From Nitrosospira sp. Nsp14 (GTDB lineage: Bacteria; Pseudomonadota; Gammaproteobacteria; Burkholderiales; Nitrosomonadaceae): 64,000 nt of DNA. Every line of letters starts with the position of its first letter. The first letter of the stretch is position 1. The stretch is taken from NCBI RefSeq assembly GCF_900113575.1, contig NZ_FOPV01000007.1, forward strand, positions 85,300 to 149,299, written 5' to 3'. Position numbers and translations under genes: made by a program. Below are positions 44,375 to 53,362 of the stretch, in pieces. Below the pieces are notes generated by a model. That model did not search any database. It saw nothing but the letters and a program-made list of their open reading frames with translations, and was not told where the DNA came from.

Positions 44375-45376
44375 TGAAATCAAATAGTTAAATAGCCATA
44401 TAGGATGCTTCATTATTTCATTGCTACTATATTGCTACTTTCAACTCTCTAGATCGTACGAAACGATAATTTGGTAATACATTGAAATGGGGGTGAAAAA
44501 GCATTTTTACCCTTCTTTCCAAAATCGACAGAAATCCATAATATTTCTGAAGGGATTTCGACGAGGCTTACAAAAATTCATTGCCCTAATTTCTTAAGGC
44601 AGGTGTGTTTGCTCCCAGCACCTTGGGGTATGCTTGAAATTCGAATACCACGAATAGCACGACTTATGGACAGAGCGTAGCTTGGCTGTCTTTGATCCGT
44701 ACCTAACAGGGGCTCATGCGCTCCTGACCATCATTAGGTTGGCTGGGCCCGCATCTCCTTCCCTACGTTTGATTACGTCAGACCGTGGGACGAAAAAGTT
44801 TAATCCTTACTTTGTCCGCTACTTCCTCTCAAAGCTCGGGCCCTTCAATGATGAAATCAGGAAAACCAGTCAGATGCTCGCCACGCTATACGCTGCTCGT
44901 TATATGCTGCTTTCATCTGAGCATAGGCTTGTCTTCGAGATGTCCTTGAACCGTAAACAAGCACGAAGCGGCACACCTAGAAAATGATGATGCTGATCAC
45001 GGCTGCCTGAAGCTGACAGGGAAAGGACTGATCCTCTTTTTTTGAGTGAAACTCGCTTTCAATTACGGCAGAGCTTTATCGCAGATCGACACATCTCGCG
45101 CCATTTTATTTTTTATTTGTCCGAGCTCATTCCAAGTCAAACTATCGCAGGTCGCTAGCGCCGCGTTTGACAATGAAGTTTCGGAGACAATGGCCTGCAC
45201 GAGGGAACTCTATCATCCAGACAACGAAAGGATGAGGAGGAGTCCTAGCAGAACCAAGCCTAGACGCACCGTGATTAAATGATAAAAGCCTTCGGTCCAG
45301 ATTGCGAGCTGTTATTAAGTTGCACAAACAGTAATACTCGCTACAAACATAAAAAACACAAAAAATAGGAGTTGTT
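44375..45376. other. A+T-rich region after tRNA-Asn, no clear gene
   Basis: About 1 kb with only weak frames. One on the plus strand (44682-44987, beginning at TTG) encodes VFDPYLTGAHALLTIIR and LRLITSDRG, which vaguely recalls phospholipase-D-like nucleases, but it lacks a ribosome site and conserved motifs. ATTGCTACT occurs twice in tandem near 44413. This may be a decayed part of the island. Confidence 0.35.
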
Positions 45377-45549
45377 GTGTCTCGATTGACTGACTTGATT
45401 GCCCAGGCCAGAGCCAAAGACCCGCAGCTGGGGCCAAGGGGAGGCTCCGTGTACTTGATTTGACCGATATCGATGTCCAAAGAGCCATTGCACTGGCCAA
45501 GGATGCGGTGAGCCTTTTTAATAGTGGGTCTGCAAAGGACTACGAATGA
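45377..45549 (+). pseudogene. Internally deleted DNA methyltransferase-like remnant
   Basis: A good start (AGGAG then GTG at 45377) opens MSRLTDLIAQARAKDPQLG, which I recognise as the typical N-terminus of adenine-specific, type III Mod-like DNA methyltransferases. After about 24 residues it runs into another frame; a second reading frame then gives LDLTDIDVQRAIALAKDAV...NSGSAKDYE and a stop at 45549. The central catalytic part is missing, so a deletion with frame change is likely. That the second piece is the C-terminus of the same gene is inference. Confidence 0.5.
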
Positions 45550-45711
45550 ATAAGTGACCGACCTCAATGCAGACTACGCACATTGGCATGAATCTTAAGG
45601 CCGTATTGGGGCAAGCCAGTAGACACCACGTACGCGATTTGAAAGAGAAAATTAATTTATATTGCGGGTAAACGGTATCCAAAACTGTAATTTTTGATCA
45701 GCCGTATCGTC

Positions 45712-46389
45712 CTATCGACTCGAGCAGGTAAAGGGCCAAAATCTTGCTCCACAACCAAGAACAATTCCTGTGTTTTGCCCATAAAGTGTTGTGGAACTGA
45801 ATATGTAGCAAGATCCAAGGAATACATCAGTCTTGCCAAATACCTTATCAAGGTATACCGATGCCCTTTGAAGCTTTGTCTGCCAGTTGTATGGATACAT
45901 ATCCTTCATGGTTTCGCCCATTTTTACGTCGGACTGAACAATAGCCGTGCCGTGTGAAAGAACATTTCTCAGAACGAACAACACTTCAATGGCTTCCCAC
46001 AAATCTTTTTTAACGGCTTTGTTAAGGCTTCTGTCAAAATAAAATGAGTAGTGTTCTTTAAGTTTCTCCCAGCCGCCCTGCATTTCTAGATCAGAATGGC
46101 GCTCTGAGAGCGAACGTTCTGTCTTTGCGAGGATGGCGTGACCTTGTTTTCTCTCCATTTCTGTTGCTATACGAATATCCTGCAGCAGTCTTTCTGAGAG
46201 AATACTTCGGAGAGTACCTTCAATGATTGAAGCATTAAGAATTAGAAGAACAAAGCTGTGCCTAAAATTCATCTGTCCATCTGACAGCGTTTCTTCCTCT
46301 TCCCTTTTGCGGTGAGCCAATGCAATCGCTTCATACGTTAGTAATAAAGAGACAGCGGTTTCGATACCCTTATATGCGACGTTCCTCAT
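45712..46389 (-). CDS. HEPN-like hypothetical protein
   Basis: 225 aa, largely helical. It has RNVLSHGTAIV at about residue 142, an R-x4-6-H-type motif found in HEPN-domain ribonucleases and RiboL-PSP-HEPN proteins, which commonly sit in toxin-antitoxin and phage-defence loci. The N-terminal part (YEAIALAHRKREEEETLSDGQ) is charged and helical. The C-terminal tail (SSTTLYGQNTGIVLGCGARFWPFTCSSR) looks unlike the rest and may be frameshifted. No antitoxin partner gene is recognised. Confidence 0.5.
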   Translation of the reverse strand: MRNVAYKGIETAVSLLLTYEAIALAHRKREEEETLSDGQMNFRHSFVLLILNASIIEGTLRSILSERLLQDIRIATEMERKQGHAILAKTERSLSERHSDLEMQGGWEKLKEHYSFYFDRSLNKAVKKDLWEAIEVLFVLRNVLSHGTAIVQSDVKMGETMKDMYPYNWQTKLQRASVYLDKVFGKTDVFLGSCYIFSSTTLYGQNTGIVLGCGARFWPFTCSSR

Positions 46390-46615
46390 TAGTCGTTCTT
46401 TTAATGGGCCTTAATGATTAAAGCGATTGATTTGAGCGGAAGATGAGCCAAATGAGCATCAGGTCGTAGCGGCAGCGCTTTTCGATCCTGGCATTGACCA
46501 ATTGCTTTTCCTCCCTGGGACTTCCTTTGGGGCACCTTGAGTTCTACCAATGTGATTCTCGTCTCCTGGCACGGTTAAAAGGGACCTTTATTCACACATA
46601 GGTCAAAGTCCAAGG

Positions 46616-46913
46616 CTACCACTCCACGTATATTGCTGTGATGCAATGGACTTGCTCCGAACGATTTACTGCCTCGGGTGCAACGAAGCAAATCTCTAGC
46701 TCAGGTTTCGGCGCCTGGCCATGCTTTGTAATGCGATAACGCTCCATCACGCCTTCCTTCGTGCCAAACCATGATTGGCAAATGCATTTGCTCTCCATGC
46801 TGACCTGGGAAGCCCTAAATCCAATTTTTGGTAATACAGTTTTTTCAATCGCTAGCTCTTCTTTTCGTGTGAGTTTAAAGCCCTCGAACCATTCGCGATG
46901 AACTGTCGCTCAT
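46616..46913 (-). pseudogene. Frameshifted hypothetical gene
   Basis: A proper start with AGGA upstream (ATG at 46913) reads MSDSSSRMVRGL and then stops. In the adjacent frame the strand is open from just inside and reads HREWFEGFKLTRKEEL through to a stop at 46616 (GTKEGVMERYRITKHGQAPKPELE). A single-base shift near 46895 explains both. The gene is 14 bp after the next gene's stop. Function unknown. Confidence 0.5.
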
Positions 46914-46927
46914 TGAATTCCTGAATT

Positions 46928-47329
46928 TCAAGTGCCCGTCTCGGGTACTTCTGGCCAGCAGGGTCTGTGAACAGCAACCCATTTTTTTGCCTTTCGACGG
47001 GCAGAGTCTCCTGCTGTCTCTATTCCTAAATGGTCACAAATGGCATTCCATGTGTTCAGATTCGGTATGCTTTTTAGCTCTTGAATACTTGCTGCCCATT
47101 CTTTCGCGCTCGGTGTGTGAGCGCGTCGGGGCAGTGCAGCATAAGCTTTCAACTCTTCTAGTAAGGGGTCGCAATCTATCTTGTGCTCATTATCGGCCAT
47201 TTTTGCAGGAGGAAGCCCAGGAATAAGCCTGCGCAAGGCGTCCTCAAATGATAAGTGTTCAAACGGCCTCGGGTTCGCCAGCTTCCAGATAACGGCAGCT
47301 ACGTCATCGCTCACAAAAAAATTTGACAT
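46928..47329 (-). CDS. Hypothetical protein, island gene
   Basis: 133 aa, no recognised family. MSNFFVSDDVAAVIWKLANPRPFEHL starts a helical chain; near the C-terminus there is a helix-turn-helix-like stretch (LNTWNAICDHLGIETAGDSARRKAKKWV), suggesting DNA binding. The stop overlaps or nearly abuts the frameshifted gene downstream, so both may form one unit. Confidence 0.5.
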   Translation of the reverse strand: MSNFFVSDDVAAVIWKLANPRPFEHLSFEDALRRLIPGLPPAKMADNEHKIDCDPLLEELKAYAALPRRAHTPSAKEWAASIQELKSIPNLNTWNAICDHLGIETAGDSARRKAKKWVAVHRPCWPEVPETGT

Positions 47330-47780
47330 CTCAGCTCTCCTTAAAATCGAGGAGCTACTAGTATGCCACCGGTTAGTACTAGCGGCAATATTTTCGTACT
47401 AGTAAGGAAATAAAGCAATGGACGCCCACTAGGTGAGGTTGGCCGCTCTTATACAGGTCGCCCGCAGAACTCATCGTTCAACAACGCTTTGATCGATCCC
47501 GGGAGTAGTGCGAGTGATCCGTGCGCCTTTGTTTTCAGAAAAACCCAATTTTAGAATTACGAGATCAGATGCGGCTCATCGTTACTTCTCGTGGGGCCGT
47601 TCGGAACCCTGCTGCAACTTGACTCTCTTAAACGGTCGTTTTTAGGAGATAGCGGGCGGGCGGAAAAATTTGCGGTTTCACCCTCTTTTTACCTCCCAAA
47701 ACTATCTCTTGAAATTATCTCTCCCATAAGCTATAGTTGAGACGAGTTTCAGGAGAATAACAACTGGTAGAGGGAGTGAG
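47330..47780. other. Intergenic region upstream of serine recombinase
   Basis: About 450 bp. It should contain the recombinase promoter and possibly its recombination site; ACTATCTCT and ATTATCTCT occur close together near 47700-47730. No gene or tRNA found. Confidence 0.35.
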
Positions 47781-48353
47781 ATGAAGATTGGTTACGCGCG
47801 GGTAAGTACTCAGGAGCAGGATCTAGCCTTACAACTCGATGCCTTGACTAAAGAAGGGTGCGACAAGATTTTTCAGGAAAAGGCGTCCGGTGCGCAGCGG
47901 GATCGGCCAGAGCTAAAAGCTGCCCTGGCCTACATGCGCAAGGGTGACACGTTGGTGGTCTGGAAAATTGACCGGCTTGCCCGCTCCATGAAACAGCTAA
48001 TCGAAACCATCGAATCGTTTCAGGAGGGGATAGGACTTAAGTCGCTGCAGGACCCCATCGATACGAGTTCACCAAGCGGCAAGCTCGTCTTCCACATCTT
48101 TGCTGCCCTTGCCGAATTCGAACGCGGCGTCATTCGTGAGCGGACTACCGCAGGCTTGAGAGCCGCACGGGAACATGGCCGTGTGGGTGGCCGACCCCGA
48201 TCGCTTTCAGCCAAGGACCTTCAGGCAGCCAAGGCAATGCTGAAGGATTCTGAGCTCACTGTGGCTGCCGTCGCCCGGCGGCTGAACGTGGCCGCATCTA
48301 CGTTATACCGCCATATTCCCCATGCGAGAAGTGCGAGTCTGGAGACAGACTAG
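47781..48353 (+). CDS. Serine recombinase (resolvase/invertase family)
   Basis: 190 aa beginning MKIGYARVSTQEQDLALQLDAL, with catalytic S9 in ARVS, the conserved VVWKIDRLARS segment and FAALAEFERGVIRERTTAGL. A C-terminal helix-turn-helix (TVAAVARRLNVAASTLYRHIPH) binds the recombination site. Length is typical of small Tn3-type resolvases or invertases. No transposase is adjacent. It marks the end of the tRNA-Asn island as seen here. Confidence 0.92.
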   Translation: MKIGYARVSTQEQDLALQLDALTKEGCDKIFQEKASGAQRDRPELKAALAYMRKGDTLVVWKIDRLARSMKQLIETIESFQEGIGLKSLQDPIDTSSPSGKLVFHIFAALAEFERGVIRERTTAGLRAAREHGRVGGRPRSLSAKDLQAAKAMLKDSELTVAAVARRLNVAASTLYRHIPHARSASLETD

Positions 48354-48592
48354 GGCGCGAACGTACTGTCGACAAAACAACCTCTACTAATCCTGTTTGC
48401 TCGTGTGTTATCTGGCCGGATTCTAAATTACTCACGCTAAACTAGGCTGGCGGAGTCCTATAAGTCGAGGAATTCAAATATAGCTGGGACTTGAATATAG
48501 GAAAAAGATTATGGAGTGCGGGAAGGCGGGTTACAGCCACATTGCTGGATGATTGAGTTATTGTGGCAAAAACTCGCTTGTTAACCCACGTT

Positions 48593-49975
48593 TTACTTCG
48601 CGATATCGTCGCGGTACACCTTGCCGCCCTTCATGATGAAGGAGACATCTTCGAGGATAGTAATGTCTTCGAGAGGATCACCGCGGACGGCAACGACGTC
48701 GGCGTAGTAGCTTTTCTCAAGGACGCCCACTTTGCCGGCTTGGCCGAGTAGATCGGCAGCATTGATAGTGGCAGCCCGAATGGCATCGACGGGCTTCATC
48801 CCCCACTCGACCATCTTTGCGAATTGCTTCGCGTTGTCGCCGTGCGGGTAGACCCCCGAGTCCGTGCCAAACGCCATCCTGGCGCCCGCCTGAAATGCCT
48901 TGCGAAAGTTCTCTCGCTGCAAGCGGCCCAACTGGCGGTTTTTTTCAAGGGATTCGGGTAGCACCCCATTCTTCTCGCCATGGGACAGGATGTAGTCATC
49001 ATTGTAGATATCGAATACGAGATAGGTATCGCGCTCCTTTGCTAGGCGGATGCCTTCGTCATCGATGAAGCTGCAATGTTCAACGGAGTCCACCCCGGCA
49101 CGGATGGCATCCTTTATGGACTCCGTACCATGGGCGTGTGCCGCGACTTTCCGTCCCAGTCTGTGGGCTTCTGACACGATCGCCTGCATTTCTTCGAGCG
49201 TATATTGCTCCGCGCCGGGTTGACCACCCTTGCTCAAAACACCGCCAGAGGCGCAAACCTTTATTACATCCGCCCCAAATTTGATCACTTCACGAATCTT
49301 TTGGCGAACGGCCCAGGGACCGTCTGCCACACCTTCCGCTTTAAAGTTGAATTCGCTTGGGAGCAGATTTTCATCGCAGTGACCCCCAGTAATGGTGAGC
49401 GGAGGCCCGGAAACCATCATCCGAGGACCCGGAATTTCTCCGGCATTGATGCCGTCGCGCACCGCAACATCGGTGTAGTGCCATGCGCCGACATTTCGTA
49501 TGGAAGTGAACCCGGAAAGCAGCAGGAGACGAGCGTTCTTGACGCCGATCACAGCCTCGCGCGGGGCTGAAATGCCCAGCCCTTTATAGCCTGAGTTTTG
49601 CGGGTCGGATGTGACGTGGGTGTGGACGTCAATGAGACCGGGCAGGCAGGTTAAGCCCGAGAGATTGATGCGTGTAATACCCTTCGGAGCGGAGCTGGCG
49701 GGACCGACGAAGATGATGACCCCGTCCTTGTCCCAAGTGATGACCTGGTCTTCGATGAGGCGCCCGGCACGGACATCCAGAAGGTTGCCGCAGTGAATGG
49801 CCTGCGGTGCAGCCTGGACTTCTGAAATCACCGTAACCTCCGCTACAGTCAAGATAAGGGATAAAACTAGTGCGCTGCCCCTTTTCACTTCGCCCAACCG
49901 GTTACCAATTTTGTCCTTCCCTAACAGAAGAGTTGCAAAGCTCACCTGAGAATGGTGGTCTGTAAAGGGAGCCAT
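48593..49975 (-). CDS. Exported metal-dependent amidohydrolase (imidazolonepropionase-like)
   Basis: 460 aa with DVHTHVTS (metal ligands), the carboxylated-lysine region (IKVCASGG), KVAAHAHGTESI, GVDSVEHCSF and FGTDSGVYPHG (catalytic Asp), as in the amidohydrolase superfamily of prolidase/imidazolonepropionase-like peptidases. The reading frame starts at ATG 49975; an alternative GTG at 49888 would put a signal peptide (SALVLSLILTVAEVTVISEVQA) at the N-terminus. Substrate unknown; export is inferred from the signal-like segment. Confidence 0.88.
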   Translation of the reverse strand: MAPFTDHHSQVSFATLLLGKDKIGNRLGEVKRGSALVLSLILTVAEVTVISEVQAAPQAIHCGNLLDVRAGRLIEDQVITWDKDGVIIFVGPASSAPKGITRINLSGLTCLPGLIDVHTHVTSDPQNSGYKGLGISAPREAVIGVKNARLLLLSGFTSIRNVGAWHYTDVAVRDGINAGEIPGPRMMVSGPPLTITGGHCDENLLPSEFNFKAEGVADGPWAVRQKIREVIKFGADVIKVCASGGVLSKGGQPGAEQYTLEEMQAIVSEAHRLGRKVAAHAHGTESIKDAIRAGVDSVEHCSFIDDEGIRLAKERDTYLVFDIYNDDYILSHGEKNGVLPESLEKNRQLGRLQRENFRKAFQAGARMAFGTDSGVYPHGDNAKQFAKMVEWGMKPVDAIRAATINAADLLGQAGKVGVLEKSYYADVVAVRGDPLEDITILEDVSFIMKGGKVYRDDIAK

Positions 49976-50266
49976 AAAGTTTTATAGCAGGTCAAAGATC
50001 TTTTTCCAGTCTCAATAGGGTTCGATACGTATCTCCTTGAGAAAACCTTCAACGCCAGTCGGTTCACAAGAGCCGGCACGCAACATCCGGCCGGTTCATC
50101 ATGCCGCTGAATCGCCGCAGTGTGCTCGCGGTCAGCATCCGCCTCGGTTTTTCTGAATGTACGGAATTCTCTACGAGCGTAGGAGAGGTTGACTTGCTGG
50201 TTCGGTTGCGCTTCCTCGATTTTTGGGGATGACAGGGAAGTAAAAGCGCTAGGGGGAAGCGAATGA

Positions 50267-51412
50267 CTACGCAACAACGTCGGTTACCAGGTTGAAGGAT
50301 GAGACGCCGGTTAACTCGATTTGTAGATATGGTCCTCCAATTACGTCTCCTGTTAACACTCCGGTGGCAAAAGATAGCTGGTCTGAAGCGAACACTTGGT
50401 CCCCGGCTATCCTTAGATTTGCATCAATTGTGGAGAGGTCGATCTTATCGCCATCCCCTCCGGCTCCGCTAAAATCCAATATGACATCTTTTAATGCGCC
50501 AAATGGACTCTCGCTGGCATAATTCACGTCGAAGACGTCAGCGCCGCCCCCGCCATTCAGATGGTCCTTGCCCATTCCCCCCGTCAAGAGGTCACTGCCG
50601 TCCCCCCCGTAAATGTAATCGTCGTCCCCACCCCCGGCTAAAGCATCGTCACCCCCATAGCCGTACAGCGAGTTAATACCTCCACTCCCATTAATAGCGT
50701 TGTTATTGCCGTTGCCGTAACCGTCGATCTTCCCGCTGTTAAGCGTGAAATTTTCACCGTATAGGTTAAGGTGCTCTATACCGTAACCAAGCGTATGAGT
50801 TGCAGATGCATTTACCGTGTCTATTCCACCTACCGTGTCGTTGTACTTCTCTTTGGTGACGTCACCAATATTGTCGACCATAAAGATATCATTTCCACTG
50901 CCCCCATCCATGGTGTCAGCCCCTGCCCCACCGTCAAGATAATCGTTGTCTCCTCCCCCCGCTAATGCATCGTCGCCCCCGTAACCATACAGAGAGTTAA
51001 TACCTCCACTCCCATTAATAGCGTTGTTATTGCCGTTGCCGTGACCGTCGATCTTCCCGCTGTTAAGCGTAAAATTTTCACCGTATAGGTTAAGGTGCTC
51101 AATGCCATAACCAAGCGTATGAGTTACGGACGTATTTACCGTATCCGCTCCGCCTTGGGCACTGTTATGCATTTCCCGAGGTATATCATTGATGTCGTCG
51201 ACCATAAAGATGTCATCGCCATTTCCGCCTTCCATAATATCCGCTCCCGAACCACCGTCCAGATAATCGGCGCCGCCATAACCGTAAAGGATGTCATTGC
51301 CGCCCAAGCCCGAAATGGTATCGGCCTTACCGGTGCCCTGCAGTGACTGGTAGTACACGGAGTTCAGCCACGTGTCGTTATCGTTGTAAATTGTTCCGTT
51401 AACTGTTGCCAT
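50267..51412 (-). CDS. RTX (hemolysin-type calcium-binding) repeat protein
   Basis: 381 aa. It carries RTX-type nonapeptides such as GGSGADIMEGGNGDDIF, GGDDALAGGGDNDYLDG and GGDGSDLLTGGMGKDHLNGGGG. The C-terminus (DKIDLSTIDANL...) looks like a type I secretion-type end. Inside is a nearly exact 108-residue tandem duplication (NAINGSGGIN...NSGKIDGYGNGNN). The protein likely binds Ca2+ outside the cell. No type I transporter is visible in the window. ATG at 51412. Confidence 0.85.
   Translation of the reverse strand: MATVNGTIYNDNDTWLNSVYYQSLQGTGKADTISGLGGNDILYGYGGADYLDGGSGADIMEGGNGDDIFMVDDINDIPREMHNSAQGGADTVNTSVTHTLGYGIEHLNLYGENFTLNSGKIDGHGNGNNNAINGSGGINSLYGYGGDDALAGGGDNDYLDGGAGADTMDGGSGNDIFMVDNIGDVTKEKYNDTVGGIDTVNASATHTLGYGIEHLNLYGENFTLNSGKIDGYGNGNNNAINGSGGINSLYGYGGDDALAGGGDDDYIYGGDGSDLLTGGMGKDHLNGGGGADVFDVNYASESPFGALKDVILDFSGAGGDGDKIDLSTIDANLRIAGDQVFASDQLSFATGVLTGDVIGGPYLQIELTGVSSFNLVTDVVA
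50639..51286. repeat. 324-bp tandem duplication inside the RTX gene
   Basis: The segments starting at about 50639 and 50963 are almost identical for most of their 324 bp, encoding the 108-residue repeats. The few differences are silent or conservative. The right boundary is approximate. Confidence 0.7.
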
Positions 51413-51827
51413 GATGATTGCCTTGAAAGAAGTTGGAAAAGATACGGAGAAACAATCACAAGCTAATATAGAATGCTCGGAAAGTATGTGAGTAATCGCA
51501 CTCGTGGCGCAGTATTCCCGTGTATGGGAATTACGGGTCCAGCTCGGCTCATGGGTATCTCGTGTTAGCCTAGCTGATCAGGATGCGACTTATATGTCCG
51601 ACGGTTTTATAGTTTTTTCGCGTGGATATGACAACTGAGCAAAAACTGCCCCCTCCGCAACTAGGGGCCTGAGATGACCGTTCGGCAACGAATCTTTCAC
51701 GATCCCGGCTTCAGGACCGTGTTGATACAGTCACTATCCAAACCTATTGGCGCAGGGCGCAACAGCGAACGAGGACTAAGGGGGCTACGCGTTTGTCCAC
51801 CTTCCTTGGCAAAGGTGAAAAATAGCG
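51413..51827. other. Intergenic region upstream of the SRAP pseudogene
   Basis: About 415 bp with no supported gene; only shadow frames occur. It should hold the promoter of the RTX gene on the minus strand and the SRAP promoter on the plus strand. Confidence 0.3.
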
Positions 51828-52525
51828 ATGTGCGGCAGGTTTGAACAGTCGGAAACGCCGCGCTATTATGCTGATGCGCTGAGCGTTCATATCAGCGAGC
51901 GGCTCAAAATGCTGAGTGACAATACCCCTTCCTATAATATCGCCCCAGGGCAACGTCCATGGATGATCATGCTCCGTCAAGGCGAGTTGCTGTTCATCAG
52001 TATGAACTGGGGCTATCGAACCCCACAGGAGGGCACTGAAAAGAAGAAACCATGGATATGTGCGAGAGTCGAGAAGTCTCTAACAGGACGATATTTCTGG
52101 CACATGTTCAGCGAGGGACGCGTCATCATTCCTGCGGCGGATGGTATGTAGGGACGCTGGAGAACGGGAAGAAGCAGCCGTGGTACATCACCCCCAAAGC
52201 GAACGACCCTATATTCATGGCTGGGCTGACGAACTTTCAGCCAGACATCCAGCAAACAGTGGAAACCGGTTTCGTGATCGTGACTGAAGACTCAGGCGCC
52301 GGGATGGTCGACATCCACGACCGGCGACCGGTAGTGCTGGAGCCGGAGGACACGTTACAGTGGATGGACCCTTATACGTCAGTCGAAGAAGCCGCACACA
52401 TTGCCCAGACCAGATCAGTCCCTACACAAGAATTCATGTGGTGGAAAGTGGACCGGGCAGTAAACCGAGTGGATCCCAATAACGACGGGAAGCACTTGCT
52501 AGTACCGATAAGCGAGAGCGGCTGA
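51828..52525 (+). pseudogene. Frameshifted SOS-response-associated peptidase (SRAP/YedK/HMCES)
   Basis: SRAP proteins crosslink to abasic sites in single-stranded DNA. The first frame starts MCGRFEQSETPRYYADALS (catalytic C2), reads SYNIAPGQ and VIIPAADG and stops at 52151. The other frame then continues WYVGTLENGKKQPWYI, FMAGLTNFQPD and VDIHDRRPVVL (catalytic His) to 52525. A one-base shift near 52140 joins them. Note ICARVEKSL where most family members have NARxE. A matching C-terminal fragment lies at 59880-60083 on the other strand. Confidence 0.8.
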
Positions 52526-52551
52526 AACGGATAGTGCTTTACCGCTAGTCC

Positions 52552-52836
52552 TTACTTTCCGCTCCCATTGACCGCAGCCTTGAGCGCTGCACCAGGTTTG
52601 AATGCTGGAACCCTCGATGCGGCAATCTTCAGTTCCTCACCGGTTTTGGGATTGCGGCCAGTCCGTGCGGCACGATTACGTACTTCGAACGTCCCAAAAC
52701 CGGGCAACGTCAGCGAATCCCCTTTTTTCAGCGTATGGGAAATAATTTCTATCAGTGCGTTCACCGCGCGGTCGGCGGCAGCGCCACTGGCGTCAGTCTT
52801 CGCAGCCATTGCCGCAACGAGTTCTTTTTTGTTCAT
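52552..52836 (-). CDS. hupB: DNA-binding protein HU
   Basis: 94 aa beginning [20 protein letters not shown], with the HU core [27 protein letters not shown] and the DNA-intercalating proline region. It lies 26 bp beyond the SRAP pseudogene in the opposite orientation. A near-identical HU gene is at 63572-63883. A perfect 8-bp inverted repeat (52914-52921 and 52933-52940, CCTGCAGC) lies upstream and may be a regulatory site. Confidence 0.93.
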   Translation of the reverse strand: MNKKELVAAMAAKTDASGAAADRAVNALIEIISHTLKKGDSLTLPGFGTFEVRNRAARTGRNPKTGEELKIAASRVPAFKPGAALKAAVNGSGK

Positions 52837-53362
52837 GGTTTGTTCCTTTTCCCATCAGTGGATCAGGACAATATTATAAGTGCTAGGAACAGGAGGGCGG
52901 CAACAAGCTTCTTCCTGCAGCGAAGCCATCATGCTGCAGGCAGGATGGGCACGTTCAAGTCAAGCAGAATTATGCAGGGCTTGCGGCTGGTTGGATCATG
53001 GAGGTAGTTTAACGCCTCTCCTCCTTTTTCAACTTGCGCGATCTGGTTCTCGACGTTGGCCTTCCTTGATCGCGGATAACTGCTATAGCATCGACTTTAT
53101 CACCTCCATAAGAGGTCATACTCGTTATGACCAATCCCGAACGCGGCCCACCTCACTTTATTCCTAATCAGAGAATATTGAGTCCAATCTATGAACCTCT
53201 AAATAAACTGTGGTGCGATAATATAATTCTTCAGCTTTGTTTTGCTGCGGAAACTCATGACCAAGGGGGGAAAGGGAAAGGCAGAAGCCTGACCGGATAC
53301 CTTTGGGCGTCGTTGTATGAATACCCGCCTCTCTTTAAGTCAGGCCCAACTTTGGATCATAA
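52837..53362. other. Intergenic region between HU and the dehydratase
   Basis: About 525 bp. It holds the HU promoter (minus) and a perfect 8-bp inverted repeat at 52914-52940. A plus-strand frame at 53127-53390 overlaps the next gene and is not convincing. No RNA gene seen. Confidence 0.35.

Noticed and set aside
44682..44987. 101-aa plus-strand frame with DPYLTG and LRLITSDRG
   Set aside because: A vague PLD-like look only; it starts at TTG without a ribosome site and lacks a paired catalytic motif.
45142..45567. Minus-strand frame covering the methyltransferase remnant
   Set aside because: It is antisense to a better-supported reading with a strong start site.
47330..47780. Tn3-type res site or terminal inverted repeats
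   Set aside because: I could not find a clear inverted-repeat set or subsite pattern; only short similar motifs.
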